Shown here in pieces: positions 1 through 8,610 of a DNA stretch of 25,468 bases; positions within the stretch are counted from its first letter, which is position 1; each line of letters opens with the position of its first letter. The stretch lies in the NCBI GenBank assembly GCA_937924555.1, contig CALDSN010000215.1, positions 1-25,468 of the forward strand, read 5' to 3'. The translations under genes were made by a program, and so were the position numbers. The DNA comes from an uncultured bacterium. GTDB taxonomy: Bacteria > Cloacimonadota > Cloacimonadia > Cloacimonadales > Cloacimonadaceae. The notes under the pieces are model-generated. The model saw only the letters and a list, made by a program, of their open reading frames with translations, was not told where the DNA came from and made no database searches.

Positions 1-54
1 AGCATCTGACTACGGATCAGAAGGTTTGGGGTTCGAGTCCCTTAGGGCGTGCCA
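1..54 (+). tRNA. tRNA-Arg (anticodon ACG), 5' end outside the window
   Basis: The 3' two-thirds of a tRNA. The anticodon stem TCTGA/TCAGA closes the 7-base loop CTACGGA, giving anticodon ACG (Arg). It is followed by a T-arm with loop TTCGAGT and a 3' acceptor strand AGGGCGT, with discriminator G and encoded CCA at 52-54. The acceptor 5' strand and D-arm lie before base 1. A short T-run follows the CCA. The bacterial tRNA-Arg(ACG) pattern is clear, but the T-stem contains a T-T mismatch and a wobble. Confidence 0.93.
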
Positions 55-97
55 CTTTTTTAGCTGGCTGAGGCTGGCTTTTTTTATAGGTAAAGGT

Positions 98-2020
98 ATG
101 ATAGAAAGCCCAAAACCCGTTAGCAGATTCAGCAATATCCTTCTGATATACAAGATTATGCTGCGCTACTGGATTTATCTGGTAACCGGAATAGTGGCAA
201 TGTTGGCTTTTGCCTTCTTCAACGGAGTAAGCATCACTCTGGTTATCCCCTTGTTCGATTATGTGTTCAATCAGAACAAAGTAAATCTGCTATACACAGA
301 CTGGAACGGTTTTTCTGCTGCTGCAGCAGAGATGTTGCATCGACACTTCGCTGCTTCAGGTGGCTTAATCCCCGGCATTCACAACTATGCAGCTCTGTGG
401 GAAAGCACTAAGACTTTAATGCTGCAAACCAGCTCTCTTACCTTATTATATGTGCTGTGCGTCTTCGTGTTTGGGGCAATAATCCTCAAGAACCTCTTTG
501 GTTTTCTTAATACCGTTCTCTTCAATTACCTGCGGTCGAGAACTGTTCGTGATATACGCAGCTTCATGTTCCGCAGATACTTAAGCCAGTCACTGGAATT
601 CTTTGCCAACAACAGAATTGGCGATGCTTTGGTGCGCATGATGAGTGATGTGGAGATTGTTAGCGAGCAATTCCTGAAACAGCTTATCAGCGCTATTCGT
701 GAACTCAGCTCGGTTATTGTATTTGCCATCATTGCCTGGAATCTGAACAGCAGGTTGATGATGTACAGCATCCTGGTGTTACCCGTGTTTTCCTTGGTGA
801 TTGGGATGTTGGGCAAGAAACTGAAAAAGTATGCCAAGAAGATACTGGAACAGATATCCACCCTATTCTCCCATGTGGAGGAAATCATGAACAGCATGAA
901 GGTGGTGCAGTCTTTCCGCCATGAAGAGCGAGAGATACAGAACTTTAATCGCATAAACCTCCGCCATGCCCAGCTTTGGTGCCGTTCGCAGAACTACAGT
1001 GCCCTAAACACACCCATCGGGGAAATGAACACCGCCATCACCGGTATCTTGGTGATAATCATCGGTGGAAATATGATTCTGGATCCCGGAATGGGCTTCA
1101 GTTTGGGGGAATTCACCGCGTTTTTATTCGCTTTATTCTCTATGCTGCATCCGCTTAAAGTGCTCACTCAAGTCTATACCGAGATTCGCAAAGCTTTGGT
1201 GTCTCTGGATAGAATTGCCGGAGTGATTAACCAAGAGTCCAAAATCCAGGATGCCCCGGATGCGGTGAACAAGCCTACCTTTGACAGGGCAATCGAATTT
1301 GAGAATATCAGTTTCTCCTATAAAGAGGGCAAGCCGGTTATCAGGAACTTCTCCCTCACCATTCCCAAGGGGAGTAAAACCGCATTTGTGGGTGCCAGCG
1401 GTGGCGGTAAAACCACCATTGCTAACCTCACCAATCGGCTGTATGAAGTGCAGGAAGGCAGCATCAAGATTGATGGCATAGACATCAGGAAGATAAAGCT
1501 GGATGACCTGCGCAGGCTATTCGGCGTGGTGACGCAGGATTCCGTGCTGTTCACCAAGTCCGTGCGCGAAAACATTGCCTATGGCAGCCATGATGAAGTG
1601 AGCGACGAGCAGGTGCGCAAAGCGGGAGTCATCGCCAATGCAGATGAATTTATCCAAGAGCTTCCCCATAAATACGATGAAGTGTTGGGCAACAAGGCTT
1701 CAGACCTCTCAGGTGGACAGCGGCAAAGGCTGTGTATTGCCCGTGCTGTGGTTGCTGATCCCCCCATCCTTATCTTTGATGAAGCTACCTCAGCCTTGGA
1801 TACCGATTCCGAGAAGAAGGTGCAGGATGCCATTGATGTGGCAACCCGTAACCGCACTGTGATAATGATAGCCCATCGCCTATCCACCATCCTGAAAGCA
1901 GATAATATTGTGGTGCTGGAGAAAGGCAGGATTGTCGGTCAAGGTAGCCATCAAGAGCTGCTTAAGACCTGTGAGCGCTATCGGCATCTTTATGACATTC
2001 AAAGCGGAGCAATCAAGTAG
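98..2020 (+). CDS. MsbA-like ABC exporter (fused membrane and ATPase domains)
   Basis: A 640-aa half-transporter of the ABCB/MsbA type. About six transmembrane segments lie in the first ~340 residues. A C-terminal nucleotide-binding domain has Walker A GASGGGKTT (near residue 431), signature LSGGQRQR (near 537), Walker B ILIFDEATSALD and switch histidine in IAHRLS. Such proteins dimerise in the inner membrane and flip lipid-linked molecules such as lipid A-core or lipid-linked glycans. The stretch between the first two membrane segments (about residues 60-100) is longer than in classic ~580-aa MsbA. I chose ATG 98, preceded by AGGTAAAGG; the upstream in-frame codons overlap the tRNA. It heads the glycan operon, so the likely cargo is a glycolipid; the exact substrate is inferred from context. 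Confidence 0.9.
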   Translation: MIESPKPVSRFSNILLIYKIMLRYWIYLVTGIVAMLAFAFFNGVSITLVIPLFDYVFNQNKVNLLYTDWNGFSAAAAEMLHRHFAASGGLIPGIHNYAALWESTKTLMLQTSSLTLLYVLCVFVFGAIILKNLFGFLNTVLFNYLRSRTVRDIRSFMFRRYLSQSLEFFANNRIGDALVRMMSDVEIVSEQFLKQLISAIRELSSVIVFAIIAWNLNSRLMMYSILVLPVFSLVIGMLGKKLKKYAKKILEQISTLFSHVEEIMNSMKVVQSFRHEEREIQNFNRINLRHAQLWCRSQNYSALNTPIGEMNTAITGILVIIIGGNMILDPGMGFSLGEFTAFLFALFSMLHPLKVLTQVYTEIRKALVSLDRIAGVINQESKIQDAPDAVNKPTFDRAIEFENISFSYKEGKPVIRNFSLTIPKGSKTAFVGASGGGKTTIANLTNRLYEVQEGSIKIDGIDIRKIKLDDLRRLFGVVTQDSVLFTKSVRENIAYGSHDEVSDEQVRKAGVIANADEFIQELPHKYDEVLGNKASDLSGGQRQRLCIARAVVADPPILIFDEATSALDTDSEKKVQDAIDVATRNRTVIMIAHRLSTILKADNIVVLEKGRIVGQGSHQELLKTCERYRHLYDIQSGAIK

Positions 2021-2029
2021 GTTCTACCG

Positions 2030-2986
2030 ATGGGGCTGGATACAAATTTTATTGATCCTGCTGCAAGTAAGAAGAACCAAAACCAAGCACAACATAATAG
2101 ACATATAATCGTGAAGCTGTGGGGTGGTTTGGGCAATCAGATGTTTCAATATGCCTTTGGGCTGGCTCTTTCCCGTAGAACAGGGCTGCCTCTTAAGGCA
2201 GATGTGTCGTACTTCCAGAACCAACCCTCGATTGATACACCTCGCCACTATGAACTTGATAGCTTTATGCTCCAATTGGACTTTGCCACAAACGCAGAAC
2301 TTCCCCGTAAGAAAAAGACCTTAGGAGAGAAGCTACTCCTGTTGATGGGATGTGATTTGCCGATGCGAAAGCTTTCCGAAAGGCATTATTACAGCTTTGA
2401 TGCTGAGTTATTAAGCGTTATTGGCAGCAAACAATCCCTGTATCTGGACGGATATTGGCAGTGTCCGGAGTATTTTGAGGATATCAGGGATGAACTGCTA
2501 CAGCAGTTTAAGCTAAGAAAGCCGCTAAGTGCCGAGCAGAAAGCCGAAGCAGAATTTATAAACAAGCATACAAGCATTGCGCTGCATGTGCGTAGAGGGG
2601 ACTATATCAGTAACCCCAATGCAGCTAAGGTGCACAATCTCTGCCCCATGGAGTATTATGCCCAAGCTATGGACTATATCGCGCAGAGAGTGCCTGAAGC
2701 ATACTTCATGATCTTTTCGGATGATGTGCCGTGGTGCAGGCAAGAGCTTCATATCCCTTATGAGCATAGCTTTGTGAAGTATGAGCCGGATACCCCGGCT
2801 TTTGGTATCCACCTGATGTCTCTGTGCAAGCATCATATCATTGCCAATAGCTCTTATAGTTGGTGGGGTGCCTGGTTGGCGGAGCTGTGTGGACAGATTG
2901 TTATAGCCCCAAAGCAATGGCTTCAGCCACAATTACCCAACAACACTGCAGATGGTCTAATCCCGGCAGCATGGATAAGGATGTAG
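2030..2986 (+). CDS. Glycosyltransferase family 11 (alpha-1,2-fucosyltransferase-like)
   Basis: A 318-aa protein with the hallmark motifs of GT11: GGLGNQMFQYA near residue 31, HVRRGDYI near residue 185 (the GDP-fucose-binding HxRRxD signature) and SSYSWWGAW near residue 274. Family members transfer L-fucose from GDP-fucose in alpha-1,2 linkage to a sugar acceptor. The genes for making GDP-fucose lie three and four genes downstream (5137-7210), which supports this donor. The start at ATG 2030 leaves an N-terminal tail of about 25 polar residues before the Rossmann-like core. GTG 2111 would begin inside the core and lose its first strand, so I kept ATG 2030. The ribosome site is weak. The gene sits 9 bp after the exporter and ends 2 bp before the next gene. 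Confidence 0.9.
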   Translation: MGLDTNFIDPAASKKNQNQAQHNRHIIVKLWGGLGNQMFQYAFGLALSRRTGLPLKADVSYFQNQPSIDTPRHYELDSFMLQLDFATNAELPRKKKTLGEKLLLLMGCDLPMRKLSERHYYSFDAELLSVIGSKQSLYLDGYWQCPEYFEDIRDELLQQFKLRKPLSAEQKAEAEFINKHTSIALHVRRGDYISNPNAAKVHNLCPMEYYAQAMDYIAQRVPEAYFMIFSDDVPWCRQELHIPYEHSFVKYEPDTPAFGIHLMSLCKHHIIANSSYSWWGAWLAELCGQIVIAPKQWLQPQLPNNTADGLIPAAWIRM

Positions 2987-2988
2987 CG

Positions 2989-4059
2989 ATGCCAAAAGTA
3001 AGCGTGGTGGTTGCCAATTATAACAATGCTCATTACTTGGGGAAGTGCTTGGACTCTTTGCTGGCACAGAGCTTCTACGACTTTGAGGTGCTGGTGTTTG
3101 ACGATTGCTCAACAGATAGCAGCAGAGAGCTAATCTCCGGTTACACTTCACGGGATAAGCGCTTCTAGCTCATCGCCCTGCCCGAGAACATGGGGATTGC
3201 CTACGTACGGAGTATCTGTCTGGAGCATTGTTCAGGTGACTATGTGGCAGTGTTGGATGCCGATGACTATGCACACCCGCAACGGCTTAAATTGCAAGCA
3301 GCATACTTGGATGCTCATCCTGACAGCGTGATTGTAGGCTCGGACTATGGTGTTATAGACAGCGATGGTAAGCTCAAGAAGCATCGCAAAGTCGTTCCCG
3401 TAACGGACACGGAACTCCGTTGGCGCTTGAGTATTGGTAATGTGTATATCCACTCCACCGTGATGTTCCGTAGAGTTGCTGCACTTACCGCAGGGGGATA
3501 TGATCCCAACATCGAGTGCTCTGAAGACATGGATATCTACTGCCGTTTGATGCCTTTGGGCAAGCTTGCTTCCATACCCAAACCGCTTGCATACTGGCGT
3601 ACTCACCACAGCAGCTACAGTAAGCGTGAGCCTGCCAAGATACTAACGGGTACATATAAGGTGCTGATAAACAACGCCAAGACGATACTGCATAAGGATA
3701 TAACCCCTTCCGAGGCAGAAGCCCTTTTCGACTATAGTGGTTCTTCGGCAAAGACACTTGCGGATTACCTCAGTGCATTGCAGCTTTTACAGCAATACAG
3801 GTCGCTTTATTGGCAGCAATACACCTCAAAGTCCGAAAGGCATATCCTGCAACGCTGCTACATCATCTCCCTTTTAACCCTACGGAAAAGAAACAGAAAG
3901 CAAGCATGGTTCCCTGAGGTTGCAGACACCACCAATAACAGCATCCGGGAAGCAGTTAAGCTCAAGGGCTACACTTGGTTCCTTGATCCACACTTCAAGA
4001 CTTCCTCCCGTAACCTTATCCACCTTTGGCAGTGCACATTAGGTATCAATAAGCCATGA
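2989..4059 (+). pseudogene. GT2 glycosyltransferase interrupted by an in-frame TAG
   Basis: A family 2 glycosyltransferase (GT-A fold) of about 356 codons, opening MPKVSVVVANYNNA, with DDCSTDSS, a metal-binding DAD in LDADDY and an acidic ED in CSEDMD. A TAG at 3166-3168, after ...RDKRF, splits it in the same reading frame. The tandem paralog at 4070 reads through this point (DTRIKLIPLSP against DKRF-stop-LIALPE), so the break is a single nonsense codon and not a frameshift. TAG is the normal stop of other genes here, so recoding is unlikely. ATG 2989 has AAGGA seven bases upstream. The cause could be a base change in the organism, strain variation or a sequencing error. A 289-aa internal fragment starting at ATG 3190 would lack the nucleotide-binding first strand. 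Confidence 0.85.
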
Positions 4060-4069
4060 GGATCAGCCC

Positions 4070-5131
4070 ATGCCCAAAGTAAGCGTGATTGTCGCCAACT
4101 ATAACAATGCCAAATTCTTGCCGCAGTGCTTGGACTCCCTTATTGCCCAAAGCTATCAAGACTATGAAGTATTGGTGTTTGATGATTGTTCTATAGACAA
4201 CAGCAGAGATGTCATCTTGGCATACTCCGCCAAGGATACTCGCATCAAGCTGATCCCACTATCCCCTAACAAAGGTGTTGCACACCTGCGCAGCATCGCC
4301 TTAGCCCACTGTGCCGGTGAGTATATCGCCGTGCTGGATGCCGATGATTTTTCCCTGCCATCCAGATTGCAGCTACAAGCCGATTACTTGGATGTGCATC
4401 AGGATGTTGTGCTTGTGTCGTCATACGCCTCGGTGATTGATGCGGAAGGCAGGGTTCTAAAGCCTATCGTAACCATCCCCACCACGGACGATGTACTTAG
4501 GTGGCGTCTATTTAGCGGTAACTGCTTTGTCCGCTCCACTTTGATGTTCCGCAGGGACGCAGCTATCAAAGCAGGGGGGTACAATTCTGCAATGACCTGT
4601 GCTGAGGATATGGACATCATCTGTCGCCTCATGCTGCAGGGTAAGCTGGCAGCAATACCACACATCCTAAGCTGTTGGCGCAGCCACCAATCAAGTTACA
4701 CTCAACAAGCTATGGATAGAATTATGCAGGGAACGTACCAAATACTCCGAAGCAACGTACAGCGCATCCTGCAGACAGAGATTGGCAATAATCTTGCCCA
4801 AGCCTTACACAGTTCCCAACCGGCTAATCCGCATGAGTTTGTTGATTTATTGGAGCTGATATTGCGCTATCATGCACAGCTCTGCGAGCACGAGTCCAAC
4901 CCGCAATCTCACCGCAACTACCACCGCCTCTGTTTGGGTTCACTACTTAAAATCCGCAAGCTCTGCCGCAGACAAGCTTGGTTCTTTACTGTGCGTCCTG
5001 CTTTACGGGCTGCTATCATTCGTTTACTCAGCACCCCAGGATATCTCTGGTTCTGGGATACAAAGCTGCGCATTTCACTCCGCAAGAGGTTATATTTACT
5101 TGCACTTAGATATAAGATACACATAGGATGA
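4070..5131 (+). CDS. GT2 family glycosyltransferase (intact paralog)
   Basis: A 353-aa family 2 glycosyltransferase. It has an N-terminal GT-A domain with VSVIVANYNNA, FDDCSIDNS and the DAD metal motif in LDADDF, a middle segment CAEDMDI that may hold the catalytic acid, then a basic, helix-rich C-terminal third. No convincing membrane span is present, so it probably acts on the cytoplasmic side of the inner membrane on a lipid-linked acceptor. It is clearly a tandem duplicate of the interrupted gene just upstream, matching along the whole length including the LWRxHxSSY-like region. A TGAGGA ribosome site precedes ATG 4070, and its stop overlaps the upstream gmd start codon option. The sugar it transfers cannot be read from the sequence. 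Confidence 0.9.
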   Translation: MPKVSVIVANYNNAKFLPQCLDSLIAQSYQDYEVLVFDDCSIDNSRDVILAYSAKDTRIKLIPLSPNKGVAHLRSIALAHCAGEYIAVLDADDFSLPSRLQLQADYLDVHQDVVLVSSYASVIDAEGRVLKPIVTIPTTDDVLRWRLFSGNCFVRSTLMFRRDAAIKAGGYNSAMTCAEDMDIICRLMLQGKLAAIPHILSCWRSHQSSYTQQAMDRIMQGTYQILRSNVQRILQTEIGNNLAQALHSSQPANPHEFVDLLELILRYHAQLCEHESNPQSHRNYHRLCLGSLLKIRKLCRRQAWFFTVRPALRAAIIRLLSTPGYLWFWDTKLRISLRKRLYLLALRYKIHIG

Positions 5132-5136
5132 ATATT

Positions 5137-6192
5137 ATGAAAAGAGCACTAATCACCGGCATCACTGGACAGGACGGTTCTTATCTTGCCGAACTGCTAC
5201 TGAACAAAGGATATGAAGTTCATGGCGTTATCCGCCGTGCCTCAAGCTTCAACACCGGACGCATCGACCATATCTTCAAGGACTTCCATAGCGCAGATGC
5301 CAGGCTCTTCCTGCATTATGGCGACCTAACGGATAGCAGCAACCTCAATCGCCTCCTGGAACAAACCCAACCCGATGAGATATACAATCTCGCTGCTCAA
5401 AGCCACGTGAAGGTTTCTTTCGATGTCCCGGAATACACCGGAGAAGTGGATGCTTTGGGCGTGCTGCGCATCCTGGATGCAATCAAAGACACAGGGTTAC
5501 ACACCCGCTTCTACCAGGCTTCCACCAGTGAGCTTTATGGCTTGGTGCAAGAGGTTCCCCAAAAGGAAACCACTCCCTTCTATCCCCGCAGTCCCTATGC
5601 CGCCGCCAAGCTATATGCCTATTGGATTGTGCGCAACTACCGCGAGGCATACGGCATCTTCGCCTCCAACGGCATCTTGTTTAACCACGAGTCACCTCGC
5701 CGTGGAGAGACCTTTGTCACCCGCAAGATTACCCGCGCTGCCACCCGCATCAAAGCCGGATTGCAGGACAAGCTGCACCTCGGTAACATCGATTCCAAGC
5801 GAGATTGGGGCTATGCACCCGAGTATGTGGAAGCAATGTGGCTCATGCTGCAAGCAGAAAAGCCGGATGATTTCGTTATCGCCACCAATGAAATGCACAC
5901 CGTGCGCGAGTTCATCGAGCTTAGCTTCAAAGAGTTAGGCATCGACATTGTTTGGGAAGGCAAAGCAGAGAACGAAAAAGGATTGGATGCCAAAACAGGG
6001 AAGGTTATTGTGGAGATAGATCCTTTCTACTACCGTCCCACTGAAGTGGAACTGCTTATTGGCGACTATAGTAAAGCAAAGAGAGAGCTTGGTTGGCAGC
6101 CCCAAACCACCTGTAAGGACTTGGTAAAGATTATGATTGCTGCAGATTGGCAGCTTGCGCAAAAGGAAGCATCACATGGAATTACACAGTAA
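5137..6192 (+). CDS. gmd: GDP-mannose 4,6-dehydratase
   Basis: Converts GDP-D-mannose to GDP-4-keto-6-deoxy-D-mannose, the first step to GDP-L-fucose. It is an extended short-chain dehydrogenase with the NADP-binding motif TGITGQDGSYLAE at the N-terminus, the catalytic Thr/Glu segment STSELYG, and the YAAAK catalytic pair near residue 153. RRGETFVTRKITRA, typical of Gmd, is also present. Length (351 aa) fits the family. ATG 5128 is also in frame and overlaps the previous stop, but AGGA at 5125-5128 is spaced correctly for ATG 5137, and the family usually begins MKxALITGITGQDG, so I chose 5137. It is translationally coupled with the next gene by a 17-bp overlap. Confidence 0.96.
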   Translation: MKRALITGITGQDGSYLAELLLNKGYEVHGVIRRASSFNTGRIDHIFKDFHSADARLFLHYGDLTDSSNLNRLLEQTQPDEIYNLAAQSHVKVSFDVPEYTGEVDALGVLRILDAIKDTGLHTRFYQASTSELYGLVQEVPQKETTPFYPRSPYAAAKLYAYWIVRNYREAYGIFASNGILFNHESPRRGETFVTRKITRAATRIKAGLQDKLHLGNIDSKRDWGYAPEYVEAMWLMLQAEKPDDFVIATNEMHTVREFIELSFKELGIDIVWEGKAENEKGLDAKTGKVIVEIDPFYYRPTEVELLIGDYSKAKRELGWQPQTTCKDLVKIMIAADWQLAQKEASHGITQ

Positions 6193-7210
6193 GATATACA
6201 TCACCGGGCATACAGGCTTGGTTGGCTCTGCCATTATGCGTTGCCTCAAGGCAAACGGCTATCATAACCTGCTGACACGCTATTTGGAAGAGCTGGATTT
6301 GACCAATCAGGCTGCGGTGGATGCCTTTTTCGCCTCCGAAAAACCCGACTATGTTATCCATGCCGCTGGTAAAGTAGGTGGCATCCTTGCCAACAGCCTC
6401 TATCCCGCCGATTACATCTACCAAAACCTGATGATGGCAGTCAATACCATCCATGCTGCATATCGCAACGGAGTTAAGAAGCTGCTTTTCCTTGGCTCCT
6501 CCTGCATCTACCCCAAGCTCTGCCCTCAACCCATCAAGGAAGAATATCTGCTTACCGGTGCCTTAGAGCCTACCAATGAAGCATATGCCCTGGCTAAGAT
6601 AGCTGGCCTGAAGCTGGCACTTCATTACCGCAAACAGTATGGATGCGACTTCATATCTGCCATGCCCACAAATCTTTACGGTATCAACGACCACTTTCAC
6701 CCGGATAACTCCCATGTCCTTCCTGCCCTCCTGCGTAAAATGCACTTAGCTAAGTGCCTAATGGAGAACGATATGGATTCCCTTTATCATGATCTTGAGG
6801 CTGATGGAAGCTTGCAAGCCGGGGATACTATACAAGAGGCTTTAGCTCGTTTTGGGATTACTCAAGTTGCAGATAGGGTGCAGCTTAGCCTTTGGGGCAC
6901 GGGTTCACCCTTCCGGGAGTTCCTCTTTGTGGATGATCTTGCCTCTGCCCTGCTGTTCTTGATGAATAACTACTCTGCCGACCCCGCGATTAACATCGGC
7001 ACCGGAGTGGATATCAGTATCAGGGACTTGGCTTTGCTGATTAGAGATGTGGTAAGCTTCCAAGGTGAGATTTTGTGGGATAGTTCCAAACCGGATGGCA
7101 CTCCCCGAAAACTTTTGGACGTTAGCTTGTTGAATAGCCTTGGTTTCACCGCCAAAACCGAGCTAATTGATGGATTGAAGGCTACCTATAACTGGTATCT
7201 CAGCCGCTGA
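6176..7210 (+). CDS. fcl: GDP-L-fucose synthase (3,5-epimerase/4-reductase)
   Basis: Epimerises and reduces GDP-4-keto-6-deoxymannose to GDP-L-fucose, completing the pathway begun by gmd. Visible marks are the nucleotide-binding GHTGLVGSA, GSSCIYP, the catalytic Tyr/Lys in YALAKIAGLK, and the C-terminal FLFVDDLASA. At 344 aa it is longer than the ~310-320 aa of the enterobacterial enzyme because of an insert at roughly residues 190-235 (LMENDMDSLYHDLEADGSLQ and following), a variant also known in other bacteria. The chosen ATG 6176 has AAAGGAAG six bases upstream and overlaps the end of gmd. The ATG at 6137 lies deep inside gmd without a better site. Last gene of the glycan operon. Confidence 0.95.
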   Translation: MELHSKIYITGHTGLVGSAIMRCLKANGYHNLLTRYLEELDLTNQAAVDAFFASEKPDYVIHAAGKVGGILANSLYPADYIYQNLMMAVNTIHAAYRNGVKKLLFLGSSCIYPKLCPQPIKEEYLLTGALEPTNEAYALAKIAGLKLALHYRKQYGCDFISAMPTNLYGINDHFHPDNSHVLPALLRKMHLAKCLMENDMDSLYHDLEADGSLQAGDTIQEALARFGITQVADRVQLSLWGTGSPFREFLFVDDLASALLFLMNNYSADPAINIGTGVDISIRDLALLIRDVVSFQGEILWDSSKPDGTPRKLLDVSLLNSLGFTAKTELIDGLKATYNWYLSR

Positions 7211-7236
7211 TACGCGCTTGGAATCATTGCAGTATC

Positions 7237-7279
7237 ATTACGGACTTATTGCGGACCAAGTCCGTAGTGAGTCCGTAAT
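7237..7279. terminator. Alternative hairpins between convergent genes
   Basis: ATTACGGACT (7237-7246) is the exact inverse of AGTCCGTAAT (7270-7279). A second right arm AAGTCCGT (7258-7265) pairs with ACGGACTT (7240-7247), so the left arm can choose between two partners. The site sits between the converging ends of fcl (+) and the PhzF gene (-), where a two-way terminator is expected. No strong T-run follows on either strand, so terminator function is only plausible. Confidence 0.4.
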
Positions 7280-7340
7280 CATAGCGTATTAACAGCAGGA
7301 ATAAAGCACTTGTTAGTTCTAGGCAGCTCACCCGGATAGA

Positions 7341-8159
7341 TTAGCCCATCCAAGCGCTGTCCAGCTCTCCCTTCAGGAAGGTAAAGGCTTTCCCTCCAAT
7401 CAATAAACGCTCATTTCGGAGCGTAAGCTGAAACAACCCTCCCCTTTGCGATGCTTGGTATGCCAGAAGTTCGGTTTTTCCCAGTTTTTCTGCCCAGTAT
7501 GGTGCCAGACAGGTTTGGGCAGAGCCGGTCACCGGGTCTTCGTTAATCCCCTCCCAAGGCGCAAAATACCGGCAGACATAGTCATGAGGTATATCCCCGG
7601 GAGCAGTTACGGCTATGCCATGCAATTCACTTGTTTGCAGAGGCATCAGAGCTGAGAAATCCGGCTTCATCTCAAGTATCTGCTGAGGGCTTTGGTATAT
7701 CAAAACAAGGTTTTTGTTCGCAGGTGAGCGCATCACTGAAACAGGTGCTACAGCGGAAACAGCCTTAATTATTTCCGGATTTACTTCGTAAGGGGAAGGC
7801 TCGTCCACCGGAAAGTTCAGCCAAATAGTGTTGCCACTTCTCTCTGCCCAAAGCTGACCGCTTAAGCTTTCAAACTCAATGCTTTGTGCATCGGGTGCAT
7901 AATGCTCGAAGAGCACTTTTGCCGCTGCCAAGCTGCCATGCCCGCACAACGCAACCTCCACCTCGGGTGTGAACCAGCGAATATGGTAGCGGTTGGCAGC
8001 CAAGTGTTTCAGAAATACCGTCTCCGAAAAGCCAAATTCTTTTGCCAAAGCCTGCATGGCTGCATCTCTGGGGTAATCTGGCAACAGCAAAACTGCTGCG
8101 GTGTTGCCGTGGTAATATCCATCAGCAAAGGCGTTAACGAAATACACTGTATGCTTCAT
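7341..8159 (-). CDS. PhzF family isomerase/epimerase-like protein
   Basis: A 272-aa member of the PhzF/diaminopimelate-epimerase fold superfamily. It has the N-terminal FVNAF and GNTAAV segments, the family glutamate in FGFSETVF (Glu46, equivalent to the catalytic Glu45 of PhzF), CGHGSLAAA, and the C-terminal DPVTGSAQ phosphate/carboxylate-binding loop. PhzF proper isomerises an intermediate of phenazine synthesis, but no other phenazine genes are present. Most genomic homologs have unknown substrates, so only the fold and an isomerase-type reaction are supported. An AAGGAG site lies six bases before ATG 8159. It follows the second cyclic-nucleotide-fold gene by 22 bp, so it is probably the last gene of that minus-strand operon. 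Confidence 0.9.
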   Translation of the reverse strand: MKHTVYFVNAFADGYYHGNTAAVLLLPDYPRDAAMQALAKEFGFSETVFLKHLAANRYHIRWFTPEVEVALCGHGSLAAAKVLFEHYAPDAQSIEFESLSGQLWAERSGNTIWLNFPVDEPSPYEVNPEIIKAVSAVAPVSVMRSPANKNLVLIYQSPQQILEMKPDFSALMPLQTSELHGIAVTAPGDIPHDYVCRYFAPWEGINEDPVTGSAQTCLAPYWAEKLGKTELLAYQASQRGGLFQLTLRNERLLIGGKAFTFLKGELDSAWMG

Positions 8160-8181
8160 GTTTGCTCCTTTGTGGAAGATG

Positions 8182-8610
8182 TTAGGTGGCTGAATGCAGC
8201 ATCGCCAGCAGCTTGTTCCGAAGCTGCAAACTAAGCGCAGCGAATACCTTATGAGCCAAATCAGGTTCGCTTTTCAGCAATTCGCAGAGCTGAGCATAAG
8301 GAAAGATGATAGTATCCACTTCGCACAAAGCGATAACATCCGCAGTTCTCCGGGTGGGGATAATGAAGTTCATCTCTCCAATCAGGCTTCCTGCATCTAT
8401 CCTTGCCACTTCGCGGCTGCTGCCATCCTCTGTGTTGATGCTGATGGACACCTTACCCTGCTCCAGAGAAATGATGTCCCTGCTGCGATTGCCCATGCGG
8501 ATGATGGTTTCCTGCGGTTGATAAAGCTGTTGGTGTGCCACACTCTTCAGGCGGATTATCTCTGTTTCGCTGAGAAAGCAGTAAAGCGGATGGTCATTAA
8601 GCTTGCGCAT
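8182..8610 (-). CDS. Single-domain cyclic nucleotide-binding (CRP-type beta-roll) protein
   Basis: A 142-aa protein that is almost only a cNMP-binding domain. It has the beta-roll segment QPQETIIRMGNRSRDIISLEQGKVSIS, then GSLIGEMNFI followed by RRTADV. That layout is the phosphate-binding cassette of CRP-like proteins (Glu of GE and Arg before T/SA), so real nucleotide binding is plausible. There is no DNA-binding helix-turn-helix after it, unlike CRP. An open frame continues upstream to 8841, but it lies inside the neighbouring gene. ATG 8610 has a GGGAGAG site and gives the natural domain start, with a 14-bp overlap of the preceding gene. It may sense a nucleotide and act on the adjacent ABC transporter; that role is inferred. 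Confidence 0.85.
   Translation of the reverse strand: MRKLNDHPLYCFLSETEIIRLKSVAHQQLYQPQETIIRMGNRSRDIISLEQGKVSISINTEDGSSREVARIDAGSLIGEMNFIIPTRRTADVIALCEVDTIIFPYAQLCELLKSEPDLAHKVFAALSLQLRNKLLAMLHSAT

Noticed and set aside
26..97. N-terminal extension of the ABC exporter from TTG at 26
   Set aside because: It would overlap the tRNA-Arg gene; ATG 98 has a ribosome site and begins the natural protein.
2989..4059. TAG read as an amino acid (recoded stop) in the GT2 gene
   Set aside because: TAG ends several intact genes here (exporter, GT11, nuclease, 113-aa gene) and no recoding signal is seen near 3166.
7341..8159. Phenazine biosynthesis locus
   Set aside because: Only a PhzF-family protein is present, and most family members are outside phenazine clusters; no other phz genes are seen.
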